From assembly GCF_000301035.1 (NCBI RefSeq), contig NZ_JH932292.1:734857-798856 (forward strand): a stretch of 64,000 nt of DNA. Reading direction: 5' to 3'. Positions 1 through 8,279 of the stretch are shown here, piece after piece. The notes below the pieces were generated by a model, which worked only from the letters and a program-made list of their open reading frames with translations, made no database searches and had not been told where the DNA came from. The translations under genes were made by a program, and so were the position numbers. Origin of the DNA: Facklamia hominis CCUG 36813. GTDB lineage: Bacteria > Bacillota > Bacilli > Lactobacillales > Aerococcaceae. Within the stretch, counting starts at the first letter, position 1. Each line of letters opens with the position of its first letter.

Positions 1-374
1 CTCTTCTTGTTTTACTGATAGAAAATTATCGAGAGTACAAAAACAGTTTCGTGCCTCGTAAGGCATACATTTTCGTTTTACTGATAGAAAATTATCGAGA
101 GTACAAAAACTGACGGCTTGTCCTAAGATTTCTCGCCCTAGTTTTACTGATAGAAAATTATCGAGAGTACAAAAACTGAGTTGTTCGGCTAATGATGCTT
201 CACGTTGTTTTACTGATAGAAAATTATCGAGAGTACAAAAACTTACTCATAAAGAGCCTCCGTTTCTATAAAGTTTTACTGATAGAAAATTATCGAGAGT
301 ACAAAAACAGTCATGTGGCGAGTTATAATAGCTTACTTGTTTTACTGATAGAAAATTATCGAGAGTACAAAAAC
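1..374 (-). CRISPR. Type II-A CRISPR array, partial (6 repeats in window)
   Basis: Six identical 36-bp repeats lie at 9-44, 75-110, 141-176, 207-242, 273-308 and 339-374. They are separated by five spacers of exactly 30 bp, and positions 1-8 are the end of another spacer, so the array continues to the left. In the direction of the cas genes (minus strand) the repeat begins GTTTTTGTACTCTC and ends CAGTAAAAC, which resembles the S. thermophilus CRISPR1 repeat. The leader end is at 374/375, so 309-338 should be the most recently acquired spacer. The small plus-strand reading frame through the repeats is not a gene. I saw no match between these spacers and the prophage, but the check was by eye only. 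Confidence 0.98.
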
Positions 375-391
375 CTCAAATGTTTTTTAAC
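375..391 (-). promoter_or_regulatory. CRISPR leader end with leader-anchoring sequence
   Basis: On the minus strand the seven bases next to the first repeat (381-375) read ATTTGAG. This is the leader-anchoring sequence known from S. thermophilus CRISPR1, which directs new spacers to the leader-repeat junction. Only 17 bases separate the csn2 stop codon from the first repeat, so any longer leader or array promoter must lie inside csn2. I could not pick out a convincing promoter. Confidence 0.8.
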
Positions 392-1444
392 CTAATACCT
401 AGTATTCTTACTTGCTAAATAAAATTTCTCAGCTTCCGATAAACTATCAACTGACGTCTCAATATAAGTGTTATCTGCTAAGAGATCTTTAACTACATAT
501 AATAATACCACATCTTTTGAACTTAAACTAATATTTTTATAAATTTGATGACCTAAATATTTACAGATACAATAAAATCGATCACGTAAATTGCTATCGC
601 TACAAGTTATTTTATCAGGGTAATTTCTTTTTATCGATTGATAAAAGATCTCATCCTCTGGCATCTGTTGAATGTCATCAGTAACAATAATCGTCTTTGA
701 AATAGAAAGTGGAATTTTTTGATTTAAATCTCCATCATCAAAAATTATCAGTTTTATTAGATGAGTGTTATTAGCTATCTCAATTAACTGTGTAATAAAT
801 TCAGCAACCTCAAAATTTATAGTTCTAAAAGGCTCCAAATCCAATAATAGTATAACTAAACGCCCTTCTTCTTCAACTCTAAATTTTATTAATTCTAACA
901 TGTCCTGATATGCTAAATTAAGCGTAAAAGTATCTAACGGCACTTCTTGCCCATCATATCTATAAATGTATGAACTATAAGATTTGATCAATTCCTCAAA
1001 CTCAAATTGATTAATATTTATTGTGATATTTTTCAAATACATTCCCGCTAATAGATTTATTTGATCTTCTAATCGTAGTAATTCATCATTAACTCTTTCA
1101 AGTTGTTGTGTTATTATTTTTTCTTGGCTCAATCTAATTAATCTATCATATAAAAGACTCCCTTTTTTTATAGAATAAACTTTTTCTAATGAGGAAAACT
1201 GTGTTATGGATAAATAGCATGCTTCTTTATCAGAGATATTTTTTCCATCAATAGTTAAAATCCCATTGGTCCCAAAATAATTCATCTCCATATCTGACAA
1301 AGTTTTTCCATAAAAAAGTCTTTCTAATGCATAATTAACCTCTCTTTTTAATTGATACGTATTGCCTGTAATAATAACATAATCATCAATCTCAAATTCT
1401 AAAAAAGTACCTTTCCGATATTCAATTCGAAACTCTTGCATCAT
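392..1444 (-). CDS. csn2: Csn2, long (St-type) form, spacer acquisition protein
   Basis: The protein has 350 aa and is the last gene of the cas operon. In type II-A systems Csn2 forms a DNA-end-binding ring that works with Cas1-Cas2 and Cas9 in spacer acquisition. The length fits the long S. thermophilus CRISPR1-type Csn2 (about 350 aa) rather than the roughly 220-aa form. The N-terminus carries the family's short beta-rich stretch (VIITGNTYQLKREV). The ATG overlaps the cas2 stop codon as ATGA, with a GGTGG ribosome site upstream. Identity rests on length, position and overall resemblance. The 3' end probably also carries the array leader. Confidence 0.93.
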   Translation of the reverse strand: MMQEFRIEYRKGTFLEFEIDDYVIITGNTYQLKREVNYALERLFYGKTLSDMEMNYFGTNGILTIDGKNISDKEACYLSITQFSSLEKVYSIKKGSLLYDRLIRLSQEKIITQQLERVNDELLRLEDQINLLAGMYLKNITININQFEFEELIKSYSSYIYRYDGQEVPLDTFTLNLAYQDMLELIKFRVEEEGRLVILLLDLEPFRTINFEVAEFITQLIEIANNTHLIKLIIFDDGDLNQKIPLSISKTIIVTDDIQQMPEDEIFYQSIKRNYPDKITCSDSNLRDRFYCICKYLGHQIYKNISLSSKDVVLLYVVKDLLADNTYIETSVDSLSEAEKFYLASKNTRY

Positions 1445-1764
1445 ATAACCACCAACTTCCTACAACCGACAACTTCTTCCTGCCGACTTTTGCTTCCAAT
1501 CAACAATATCATTTCGTCATATTGACGTTCCGTGACATAAAGCAAACGAATATTCCCATTCAAAGGAGCATATCTTTTTAGTATTGCCTCATATTTCTTT
1601 AATGCACTACGATTTGGCAAAGCCCTGGAATAAACAGAATATTGAATCATTTGAAATCCATGCTCAATTAAAGCTTTCCTAAAAATGCGATAAGAACGTT
1701 GCTCAGCTTTAGTTTCAGTTGGTAAATCAAATAAACAAAGTAACTGCATATGCTCATACCTCAT
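1441..1764 (-). CDS. cas2: Cas2, CRISPR adaptation endoribonuclease-fold protein
   Basis: The protein has 107 aa from the chosen start MRYEHMQLLCLFDLP, which matches the normal Cas2 N-terminus. A longer frame upstream to 1791 only extends into cas1. Cas2 dimerises and bridges two Cas1 dimers during spacer integration. The hallmark LCLFDLP strand with its Asp and the conserved VTERQ segment are visible. It overlaps the end of cas1 by 11 bases and the start of csn2 by 4 bases, so the three adaptation genes are translationally coupled. Confidence 0.95.
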   Translation of the reverse strand: MRYEHMQLLCLFDLPTETKAEQRSYRIFRKALIEHGFQMIQYSVYSRALPNRSALKKYEAILKRYAPLNGNIRLLYVTERQYDEMILLIGSKSRQEEVVGCRKLVVI

Positions 1765-2671
1765 TTTTATCACTTTCCACCCAATCTTCAATTCTAATAT
1801 TCATTAGTAATTCTAAATTATTCTCTTCCATTACCTTAATAAATGACCGAATATAATCTATTGTTATTTGATAAATTAGTTGATTTCGACCTTTAATACG
1901 CATAGTTTGATTAAGGAAATTTATTATTTTCAAACGCTTGTCATAAGTCAGATAATTATTTTCATCAATAATTTTTGTGTGAATATACCAATCCATTATT
2001 GGTCTAAATGGTTCCATCAAATCATCTACTAAATTAAAGGCATTATACTCATTCTTATGAAAAATTCCAAGAGCAGGCTGCAAACCCATTGCAACAATAT
2101 CTTTTGCTATTTGAGATCGAATAATCGAATAGCCATAGTCCATATATAAATTTTCAATATAGTCCATATCTCTTGAAAAACCAACTCCATATATAGCATT
2201 AAAATATAACTTAGCAACATGTCCTTCTCGGTTAGTGGGATCTCCTGGTTCAATCTCATCAAGAAGATATTGCATTTTATCAATACGAGCTAGGTCTTTA
2301 CTTAACTTCTTAGCAACCCATAATTGGTTTCCTACTTTCATCTGTATAATTTTTTGCCATACCAAATCCTTCATTTCTTGAGACCACTTTGCTTGATGTT
2401 GAACTCGTTTTGAAGCTCTATGATATTGAGATAATTCTAAAAATATACCCGTTGGCAAGTATGACTGATCACAAACAACTATTGGTATATGATACTTGCT
2501 CAATCTCGCTAATAACCTAGTTGTAATTACAGTATCATATCCTTCTAAAATAATAGACTGAATATCTTCTAATGGAATAGTATATGTTTCTCCATGTTTT
2601 TTTACTTGTAAGTTATCCAATTTTAAATTAAGTTTTTCTCCATCTTTAACAAATATTGTTCGAAACCCCAT
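1754..2671 (-). CDS. cas1: Cas1, CRISPR integrase
   Basis: The protein has 305 aa. Cas1 is the metal-dependent integrase that inserts new spacers at the leader end. Conserved type II-A Cas1 blocks are visible: KLDNLQVKKHG near the N-terminus, GYDTVITTRLLARLSKY, EPGDPTNREGHVAKLYFN with the catalytic Glu, and GIFHKNEYNAFNLVDDLMEPFRP with the catalytic His and acidic residues. I chose the ATG at 2671, preceded by AGAGGAG, because the frame further upstream to 2794 translates the tracrRNA anti-repeat and not protein. It sits directly downstream of the tracrRNA terminator and overlaps cas2. Confidence 0.96.
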   Translation of the reverse strand: MGFRTIFVKDGEKLNLKLDNLQVKKHGETYTIPLEDIQSIILEGYDTVITTRLLARLSKYHIPIVVCDQSYLPTGIFLELSQYHRASKRVQHQAKWSQEMKDLVWQKIIQMKVGNQLWVAKKLSKDLARIDKMQYLLDEIEPGDPTNREGHVAKLYFNAIYGVGFSRDMDYIENLYMDYGYSIIRSQIAKDIVAMGLQPALGIFHKNEYNAFNLVDDLMEPFRPIMDWYIHTKIIDENNYLTYDKRLKIINFLNQTMRIKGRNQLIYQITIDYIRSFIKVMEENNLELLMNIRIEDWVESDKNEV

Positions 2672-2700
2672 CACATCTTTCTCCTCTATTCGATAATATG

Positions 2701-2829
2701 AAAAAACCACCTGATCAAAAGTCAGGTGGTAAATTCGGCATAAAGCCTTATCTTTGTAGATTCTCAGATAATTTTCTATCAGCAAAATTATCAAACATAC
2801 TTCGTCAAGTATGATAGCCCGTCGGCTAT
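2701..2829 (-). ncRNA. tracrRNA
   Basis: The gene lies on the minus strand between cas9 and cas1. The anti-repeat (2753-2788) is complementary to nearly the whole CRISPR repeat with one or two mismatches. It is followed by the CTACAAAGATAAGGCTT..ATGCCGAA nexus, typical of S. thermophilus CRISPR1-type tracrRNA. A 3' hairpin with 9-bp arms and a U6 tail (2730-2701) ends it. The 5' end is inferred from the promoter at 2836-2863. Upstream of the anti-repeat are a small hairpin (CATACTT/AAGTATG) and a segment that can pair with the anti-repeat. A reading frame runs through this RNA into cas1 but is artefactual. Confidence 0.93.
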
Positions 2830-2835
2830 GAATAC

Positions 2836-2863
2836 ATTATATCACTCTACAAAATTTATTCAA
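2836..2863 (-). promoter_or_regulatory. tracrRNA promoter
   Basis: On the minus strand TTGAAT (2863-2858), a 16-bp spacer and a perfect TATAAT (2841-2836) form a sigma-A-type promoter. The -35 overlaps the cas9 stop codon. Predicted initiation is about 2829, roughly 40 bases before the anti-repeat, which would give a long-form tracrRNA. Confidence 0.75.
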
Positions 2864-5800
2864 GCATCCGACAAAACAAATTTTAATTTTTCCTGATGAA
2901 TGGCGTATACATGTCCCATATAATCTGTCGACTGTTTTATCACTTTAATACCAGGCTTTAGCCCTTTTATAAATCGTCCTGATGCAGCCACCTCTCCAAA
3001 AAACTTAACATTCTCTTTTGATAACCATTTATTTTTGTCAATTGGACTCAGTTCTAAATAATTTTTATTCGATTCATTTTTTGATCCAAATAAAGCTTCA
3101 ATATACTCACCATCTTTTTCGAATCGAACTCTATCATGTCTATACAGACTAAATTTAAAAACACTTTCTGAGGAAATCTCATCTTCTTTCTTTAATTCAT
3201 CATAGATCGATTTTGGTATACCATATTTTCCTCGGTAAAATTTAAGGTGACAGTACTTAATACCCAATAATTCATAACAATTATTTACAGAATTATAGTA
3301 AACATCAGTTCTCCAGGAGTTTTGATTTTTTAAAATGATCTTTTTATTTCTGATTGTTCGCTCAATATCATTTCCATAAGAATCTTTTGTAATATTAATA
3401 TGCTTCCCTAGTTCCTTATCGTAAAACTTTAAAGAACGAATATAAGGCCCATTGCCCTTTTTAGAATACTTTCGTATTGCAGGAACATTCTGTTCTTCGC
3501 AATACATTTTAAATGGTGAAACCTCAACAAGACTTACTTTCCCATTTGATGTTTGAACTTCTTTTTTTTCTGGATATTCTTTTGCTATCTTTATTAACTT
3601 ATTATAAGTTTTTTCATCAAAGTTCTTCATAAGAAGTTTATCTTGTTTCTCTTTAAATTTCCTCCACCCCTCAGGAGTATATATGTCTTTTATTTTATCA
3701 ATGACTATATCTTTTACAGTTTCTTTAGCGACTCCTTTTTTATTAATCTTGGTCTCTACAATTTTTCTTGTAGAATAGATCGTCGCATCACTAATTTTTC
3801 TGTTCCATTTGGAATCAACTTGATGAGAAAACTTAATCTTTGGATATAAATTTGCAGGTGTTAACTGCTTAATAAACCCATCCCAAATGGGGACATATGC
3901 CCTTTTATCATAAAACTTCATTTTTTTATAATCACTATATGCAACTTTTTCTCCCGTGGTTAAATCAACCATATATTTTATTCCATCTTCTTCAAAAAAC
4001 TCATATTTTACTATATTAATAAAAGGCGTTACTGCACACAAAGTAGCATCAACCGCATGGTGATGGTATGTATCCCGATTTTTATCTAAGCTACTCCCCC
4101 ATTTTTTCCTTAGAGTATGTGTAAAACTCCCATTCACAACTTTAACTTTGGTCAAATCTTTCTGTTTATAAAAGAAGCTTTGTATAGCATTTAACACAAT
4201 TCGGCTGGCATATCTAGTATCGTTTAAATTACGACTAACAAATCCCCTTTGCACATCTGGGTTAAAAATATTCTCCTCATAAAGTAAATTTTGAACCTTT
4301 TTTCGATGGAATCCACATGAGTTTACCCAAGCGACAAAGTCATCCCAACTTTGCCCCAACTTCGCTCCATCAATGAATGCCATATAGGGTGTTCTCTGTC
4401 CTTTTTCTTGATTAGAGCTTGCAGTAACTAACACTTTGTTATGGATCGAATCGTCAAAACTTATTGATAACGGAATAATATGATCAACTTCACAAGATTC
4501 ATTCAATAAAGATTCTGCCAGAATATCCTGACCGCTATACGCACATTTGCCTTTTTGTTCATAATAAAACAGTAGCTTCTCTGCAAAGCGTGGTTTTTTT
4601 AACGCACTCTCAAATCGAATAGTATCCCAACCTGATCTTTCTAAAAAATATTTTTCACTATCATTCTTTCGTTCACTATTTAATTTATTTATTCTTTTTA
4701 TAGTATCTTTTTGATCCTGATCGTTTTTATCTCTTGGCATTTCGATCGTTACATAAGATATATTATTTTTTCCATATTTTTCTATAATTTCATTAAATAA
4801 CTTAATTGATTGATGAACAGATTTGGTTACTGTAGGATTATAAATTTGTTCTAGAAGCTCCTTAACAGGTATTTGATTTTTTTCTGCATATTTATTTTTT
4901 AAATCGAACTTTAGATTTAAACGTTCTAATATAGTATTCTGCTCTTCAGAAGTATTTAACAATTCTGGTATTAAAATATTGAGGGTTTTAAGCGAAAAGC
5001 TATGCCAAGAATTTTTACTTGTTTTTTTCTTTAATTCATAAAAATTATTCTCAACAAAATTTAATATCTGCTGATCTATATCAGGTATCTTTATCTTTAA
5101 TGTAGCTAATGTTGATGGAATTTCCGTATTCAAAGTAATAACATTAGCCAGCTCATCAACTACCCAAGTTTGAATACTAGTTAGATCAATACTAGATGTA
5201 TTAAATATTTTTTTCCAATCTCTATATACCTTCAATGAATGGATTTCTGGGTTCCCTTTATTGTCAATTCGCCACCCTCTAATTTGATCCACTTCTAATT
5301 GATAAAACTTAGCTAATTCTTTGGGGCCAAACCGAGTTATATCTTGAGTCATTAAATAATTAATAATAGAAACTTTTTCATCTGTTGTAAACTTACGATC
5401 ATCTTCTATAATTGTTAAGTTATTTAGATCATTCAATAGATTATATTTCTGTGCTGTCAAAGTAGACGCACTGGCTCTTACTTGTGTTGAATCCACTGAG
5501 TCTAATCCAATTAATTGATCAAATATATTCTCCTTAGGGTGTCCATCCTCTTTAAAATTTGCCCACCGCCCATAAATTGAGTTGTTCTTTTCATTTCCTG
5601 GGCCATCATAATAAGGTCTTTTTCTATAAACTAGGCCTGCTTCTTTACGATAACCATTTTTAGTGAAACGATCGATCCAAATTTGGTCAATTTCAGAATA
5701 ATATTCTGATTGCTTTGTTAATATCTTATTTAATTCATTAGCATAAGCACTTACAGAAAACACATTTAATTGATATCCATTTTCAAAAGTAACGCCTGAT

Positions 5801-6288
5801 TTTATGCGACCATTTTCCTTCAAACGTTTTAATTGAATTTGACCTGGAGTTAATTCCTTTTGCAAATTTAAATTTAGATTTACTTGATCTTTATAACTAG
5901 CACCGTCAATTCCAGATGAATTTTCATCCGATTCATCTAAATAACTAATTCCCCTTTTTTTGAGAATATGTAGAACTACTTTATAAATCTCCCCCTGTGT
6001 TAATTTTTCATGTAACCCCTTAACACGAAGTTCATAAGGACATACATGTTTTAATTTGGAATCTTGTTTAAATCCTTTTTCTGCTAACAATTTTTTACCA
6101 TCATCAAGCCGAGTTCGTCGTCTGTTAATTAATCGCCTTGAACCCCTATTAGTTCTTCTCTCCTCATTATTATCACTATTTCGCGACTTAAAGAGAAGGG
6201 TGCCGAGTTCTACAATATTTCCATTGACATCGTTAATGATACTATACCCACAGCTGGCTATACCAATATCTAACCCAACAGAATACAT
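2860..6288 (-). CDS. cas9: Cas9, type II-A RNA-guided endonuclease (St1-like)
   Basis: The protein has 1142 aa, close to the 1121 aa of S. thermophilus CRISPR1 Cas9, which it resembles throughout. RuvC-I is at the N-terminus (GLDIGIASCG, Asp8), followed by an Arg-rich bridge helix around 44-66. RuvC-II has Glu516 in VTIEMPR. The HNH site is Asp602, His603 and Asn626 in EVDHIIPLS...SSNQEKGQRTPY. RuvC-III is YHHHAVDA at 741-748 with Asp747. All catalytic residues are present, so it should cut DNA. The start has a GAGGTGG ribosome site, and the gene is first in the cas operon. A PAM like that of St1Cas9 is a guess that cannot be read from the protein by eye. Confidence 0.98.
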   Translation of the reverse strand: MYSVGLDIGIASCGYSIINDVNGNIVELGTLLFKSRNSDNNEERRTNRGSRRLINRRRTRLDDGKKLLAEKGFKQDSKLKHVCPYELRVKGLHEKLTQGEIYKVVLHILKKRGISYLDESDENSSGIDGASYKDQVNLNLNLQKELTPGQIQLKRLKENGRIKSGVTFENGYQLNVFSVSAYANELNKILTKQSEYYSEIDQIWIDRFTKNGYRKEAGLVYRKRPYYDGPGNEKNNSIYGRWANFKEDGHPKENIFDQLIGLDSVDSTQVRASASTLTAQKYNLLNDLNNLTIIEDDRKFTTDEKVSIINYLMTQDITRFGPKELAKFYQLEVDQIRGWRIDNKGNPEIHSLKVYRDWKKIFNTSSIDLTSIQTWVVDELANVITLNTEIPSTLATLKIKIPDIDQQILNFVENNFYELKKKTSKNSWHSFSLKTLNILIPELLNTSEEQNTILERLNLKFDLKNKYAEKNQIPVKELLEQIYNPTVTKSVHQSIKLFNEIIEKYGKNNISYVTIEMPRDKNDQDQKDTIKRINKLNSERKNDSEKYFLERSGWDTIRFESALKKPRFAEKLLFYYEQKGKCAYSGQDILAESLLNESCEVDHIIPLSISFDDSIHNKVLVTASSNQEKGQRTPYMAFIDGAKLGQSWDDFVAWVNSCGFHRKKVQNLLYEENIFNPDVQRGFVSRNLNDTRYASRIVLNAIQSFFYKQKDLTKVKVVNGSFTHTLRKKWGSSLDKNRDTYHHHAVDATLCAVTPFINIVKYEFFEEDGIKYMVDLTTGEKVAYSDYKKMKFYDKRAYVPIWDGFIKQLTPANLYPKIKFSHQVDSKWNRKISDATIYSTRKIVETKINKKGVAKETVKDIVIDKIKDIYTPEGWRKFKEKQDKLLMKNFDEKTYNKLIKIAKEYPEKKEVQTSNGKVSLVEVSPFKMYCEEQNVPAIRKYSKKGNGPYIRSLKFYDKELGKHINITKDSYGNDIERTIRNKKIILKNQNSWRTDVYYNSVNNCYELLGIKYCHLKFYRGKYGIPKSIYDELKKEDEISSESVFKFSLYRHDRVRFEKDGEYIEALFGSKNESNKNYLELSPIDKNKWLSKENVKFFGEVAASGRFIKGLKPGIKVIKQSTDYMGHVYAIHQEKLKFVLSDA

Positions 6289-6317
6289 ATAATAACCACC
6301 TCACTGTTAATGCTTTC

Positions 6318-6326
6318 ATTATAACA
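6318..6326 (-). promoter_or_regulatory. cas9 promoter, extended -10
   Basis: On the minus strand, 30 bases upstream of the cas9 ATG, lies TGTTATAAT, an extended -10 with a perfect TATAAT. No good -35 is seen 16-18 bp upstream, which fits an extended -10 promoter. This would drive the cas9-cas1-cas2-csn2 operon. Confidence 0.6.
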
Positions 6327-6370
6327 TACCCTCTAAACTATTCGTTCTTAAATTCAACTTTTTCCCATTA

Positions 6371-6400
6371 TAAAAACCACTTGCACTAGACAAGTGGTTT
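6371..6400 (-). terminator. Rho-independent terminator
   Basis: Nine-base-pair arms AACCACTTG and CAAGTGGTT are followed on the minus strand by a T-run. It ends the 6407-7168 gene and insulates the cas operon downstream. Confidence 0.85.
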
Positions 6401-6406
6401 AACTAT

Positions 6407-7168
6407 CTATTCCGCCAACTCTCCCTGAGTGGCATTCAAATACATTAGGGTCACTTCTTGACCGTCTGATTCTAATTCTTGGACCAAGATTAGGCCTACC
6501 TTATCCGCATAATAATAACGTAACGGTCGCATACCGTCCTGAGTTTCTTCGAGAACAACAACATTTGAATAGACCGTTGATCCAATGGCGACTTGATCTA
6601 CTTGTTTGATAAAAGAAAGACTTTTTTCATTTTGATAGCCGGACCTAAAATGACTGCCAACTGCTAATCGGGCCGGCAAAATTAAGGACGCACTTGCCCC
6701 ACTAGCTTGAGGGGAATACCGTAAGTCTTGAACCTGATCGTAGGGGTCAATACAGGCTAATTCATAAAGACCATCTGCACGGATTTGGTAAATATAGGCG
6801 ACAGCTTTTTGATCGGTAAATTCTGCCACTTGAAAGATCCCTTGATCGTCAGGGCGATACTCTAAGATGATATTCTTATTGATAAAAGATTGACCTTGGC
6901 CAATATACTGATAATTCATAAACTGAGAAAATGGCAAAATCGCATAATATTTTTGGGCATCCAAGGTAACTGAACGATCACTTTCTTCAAGGATGGATTC
7001 ATCCGTTTGTTCCGATTCATGAGTAGATTCTTCCAGTTCATTCATCGTTTCTTCTGTATTCTGATCCATCGCATTTATAGTATGAGGAGTGCTTGCTAAA
7101 GCGAATAACCACCCAGCAATCATAACAAGCCGAAGACATCTCTGCTTGTTAAAATCTTTTATTAACAT
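6407..7168 (-). CDS. Secreted protein of unknown function
   Basis: The protein has 253 aa. It begins with a basic stretch and a hydrophobic segment ending near residue 33 (TINAMDQ), which reads as a signal peptide. A Glu/Ser/Thr-rich acidic linker spans about 35-65 and a globular domain follows. No Cys sits at a lipobox position and there is no LPXTG, so it is probably released or loosely wall-associated. A GGGGGAG ribosome site precedes the ATG. I do not recognise a family. It stands alone between the cas operon and the divergent hit gene. Confidence 0.75.
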   Translation of the reverse strand: MLIKDFNKQRCLRLVMIAGWLFALASTPHTINAMDQNTEETMNELEESTHESEQTDESILEESDRSVTLDAQKYYAILPFSQFMNYQYIGQGQSFINKNIILEYRPDDQGIFQVAEFTDQKAVAYIYQIRADGLYELACIDPYDQVQDLRYSPQASGASASLILPARLAVGSHFRSGYQNEKSLSFIKQVDQVAIGSTVYSNVVVLEETQDGMRPLRYYYADKVGLILVQELESDGQEVTLMYLNATQGELAE

Positions 7169-7379
7169 CCTAACTCCCCCTCATTCTCCATTTAAGATGC
7201 CTTAATTATAGCATACTCCTATTCGATGAGAATGAGAAAGTCTAGAAAAAAACATGAACTTCCTCCATCAATCATGAATTTTTTGTGAAGTCCACCTTTG
7301 CTTTCTACTAGTTTTTATAAGCATTTATTGATATGCTTAGAGTGTAGTTTAATTAATCAATTCATTAAGGAGTGAAACT

Positions 7380-7808
7380 ATGACAGACTGTCTATTTTGT
7401 CGTATCATTCAAGGGGACATCCCATCAACTAAAGTTTATGAAGATGAAGATGTCTATGCCTTTCTAGATCTTAGCCAAGTAACGCCTGGCCATACTTTGG
7501 TCATTCCCAAACAACATGTCAGTGATATTTTTGAGTACGATCAAGAATTGGCTGCAAAAGTCTTCAGCCGAATACCCAAAATTGCTCGAGCTATTGAAAA
7601 AGGTCTACCTGGTGTAAAAGGCCTCAATATTCTTAATAACAACCGCGAAGTGGCTTATCAATCCGTCTTCCATTCACACATCCACCTCATTCCAAGGTAT
7701 CAAGAAGATGAAGGCTTTGGACTTAAGTTTGTCAATCACGCTGATCAATACCAGGCGGAAGACTTACAAGACATCGCCAGATCAATTGCCGAACAGATTG
7801 AGGATTAA
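7380..7808 (+). CDS. hit: HIT family (Hint-like) nucleotide hydrolase
   Basis: The protein has 142 aa, the usual size of bacterial HIT proteins. The N-terminal CLFCRIIQGDIPSTKVYED and the histidine triad FHSHIHLIPRY (His98, His100, His102) are diagnostic. The family hydrolyses adenosine 5'-phosphoramidates and related substrates in the cytosol. AAGGAG lies before the ATG. The order hit, yhaH-like gene, prsA matches the Bacillus subtilis yha region. Confidence 0.95.
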   Translation: MTDCLFCRIIQGDIPSTKVYEDEDVYAFLDLSQVTPGHTLVIPKQHVSDIFEYDQELAAKVFSRIPKIARAIEKGLPGVKGLNILNNNREVAYQSVFHSHIHLIPRYQEDEGFGLKFVNHADQYQAEDLQDIARSIAEQIED

Positions 7809-7811
7809 GCT

Positions 7812-8171
7812 ATGAAAGGATCATCATTTATACAAGGATTCTGGACAGGCTTAGGACTTGGTGTCTTAGCTGGACTTATGAATGCCAAACGTCCAGGACA
7901 CGAAACTCGCCAACTCCTTCGCCTAAAAATTGATCGAACGAGCCAAGATGTCCATGATCTACGTTTTAGTTTAGACAATCTTAGTCAGTCCATCCAGCAT
8001 CTTTCAAAGGAAGGAATTTTATCGGTTAATGAAGCGGTCGAAGCTGTTAGTGAAAGTCTCAAACACTTCCAAGAGGAAAATCAACCCCGTTTAAAACGAG
8101 TCAAAGCTCAGGTCAATCAACTTACAGACACCCTTCAATCAGAAAAAGAGAAATTTACTAAGGAAGTATAA
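7812..8171 (+). CDS. YtxH-like (YhaH) membrane-anchored protein
   Basis: The protein has 119 aa. It has one N-terminal hydrophobic, Gly-rich segment at about residues 8-22 (FWTGLGLGVLAGL), followed by a charged helical region likely to form a coiled coil. This is the architecture of YtxH/YhaH general-stress proteins. It begins three bases after hit ends, so the two are co-transcribed. Function is unknown in the family. Confidence 0.75.
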   Translation: MKGSSFIQGFWTGLGLGVLAGLMNAKRPGHETRQLLRLKIDRTSQDVHDLRFSLDNLSQSIQHLSKEGILSVNEAVEAVSESLKHFQEENQPRLKRVKAQVNQLTDTLQSEKEKFTKEV

Positions 8172-8216
8172 TAAAAGATTGATCTTTTTGTTAATTTTTC
8201 CTTGGAATCCACCATT

Positions 8217-8241
8217 TAATAACATTAAATGTTATTATAAT
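8217..8241 (+). promoter_or_regulatory. prsA promoter region with perfect 21-bp palindrome
   Basis: Positions 8217-8237 form a perfect inverted repeat, TAATAACATT-A-AATGTTATTA. It overlaps a TATAAT -10 box at 8236-8241 and fills the spacer towards a weak -35. A dyad this exact at a promoter is the usual layout of a repressor operator. I cannot name the regulator. The prsA ATG follows at 8280. Confidence 0.6.
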
Positions 8242-8279
8242 AACGTGAAAGACAATAACTTATAGGAGTGAAGTATCAT

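Noticed and set aside
45-338. Spacers matching the prophage in this window
   Set aside because: I compared the five spacers by eye with the prophage and noticed no match. The check is not exhaustive, so no self-targeting claim is made.
192-395. 67-aa plus-strand ORF
   Set aside because: It is a translation of CRISPR repeats (the motif LLIENYREYKN recurs once per repeat) and not a protein gene.
2672-2794. 41-residue N-terminal extension of Cas1
   Set aside because: The extension translates the tracrRNA anti-repeat and terminator. The true start at 2671 has a good ribosome site and the normal Cas1 N-terminus.
8268-8279. GTG start for PrsA
   Set aside because: The GTG overlaps the ribosome site. 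ATG at 8280 gives a normal signal peptide.
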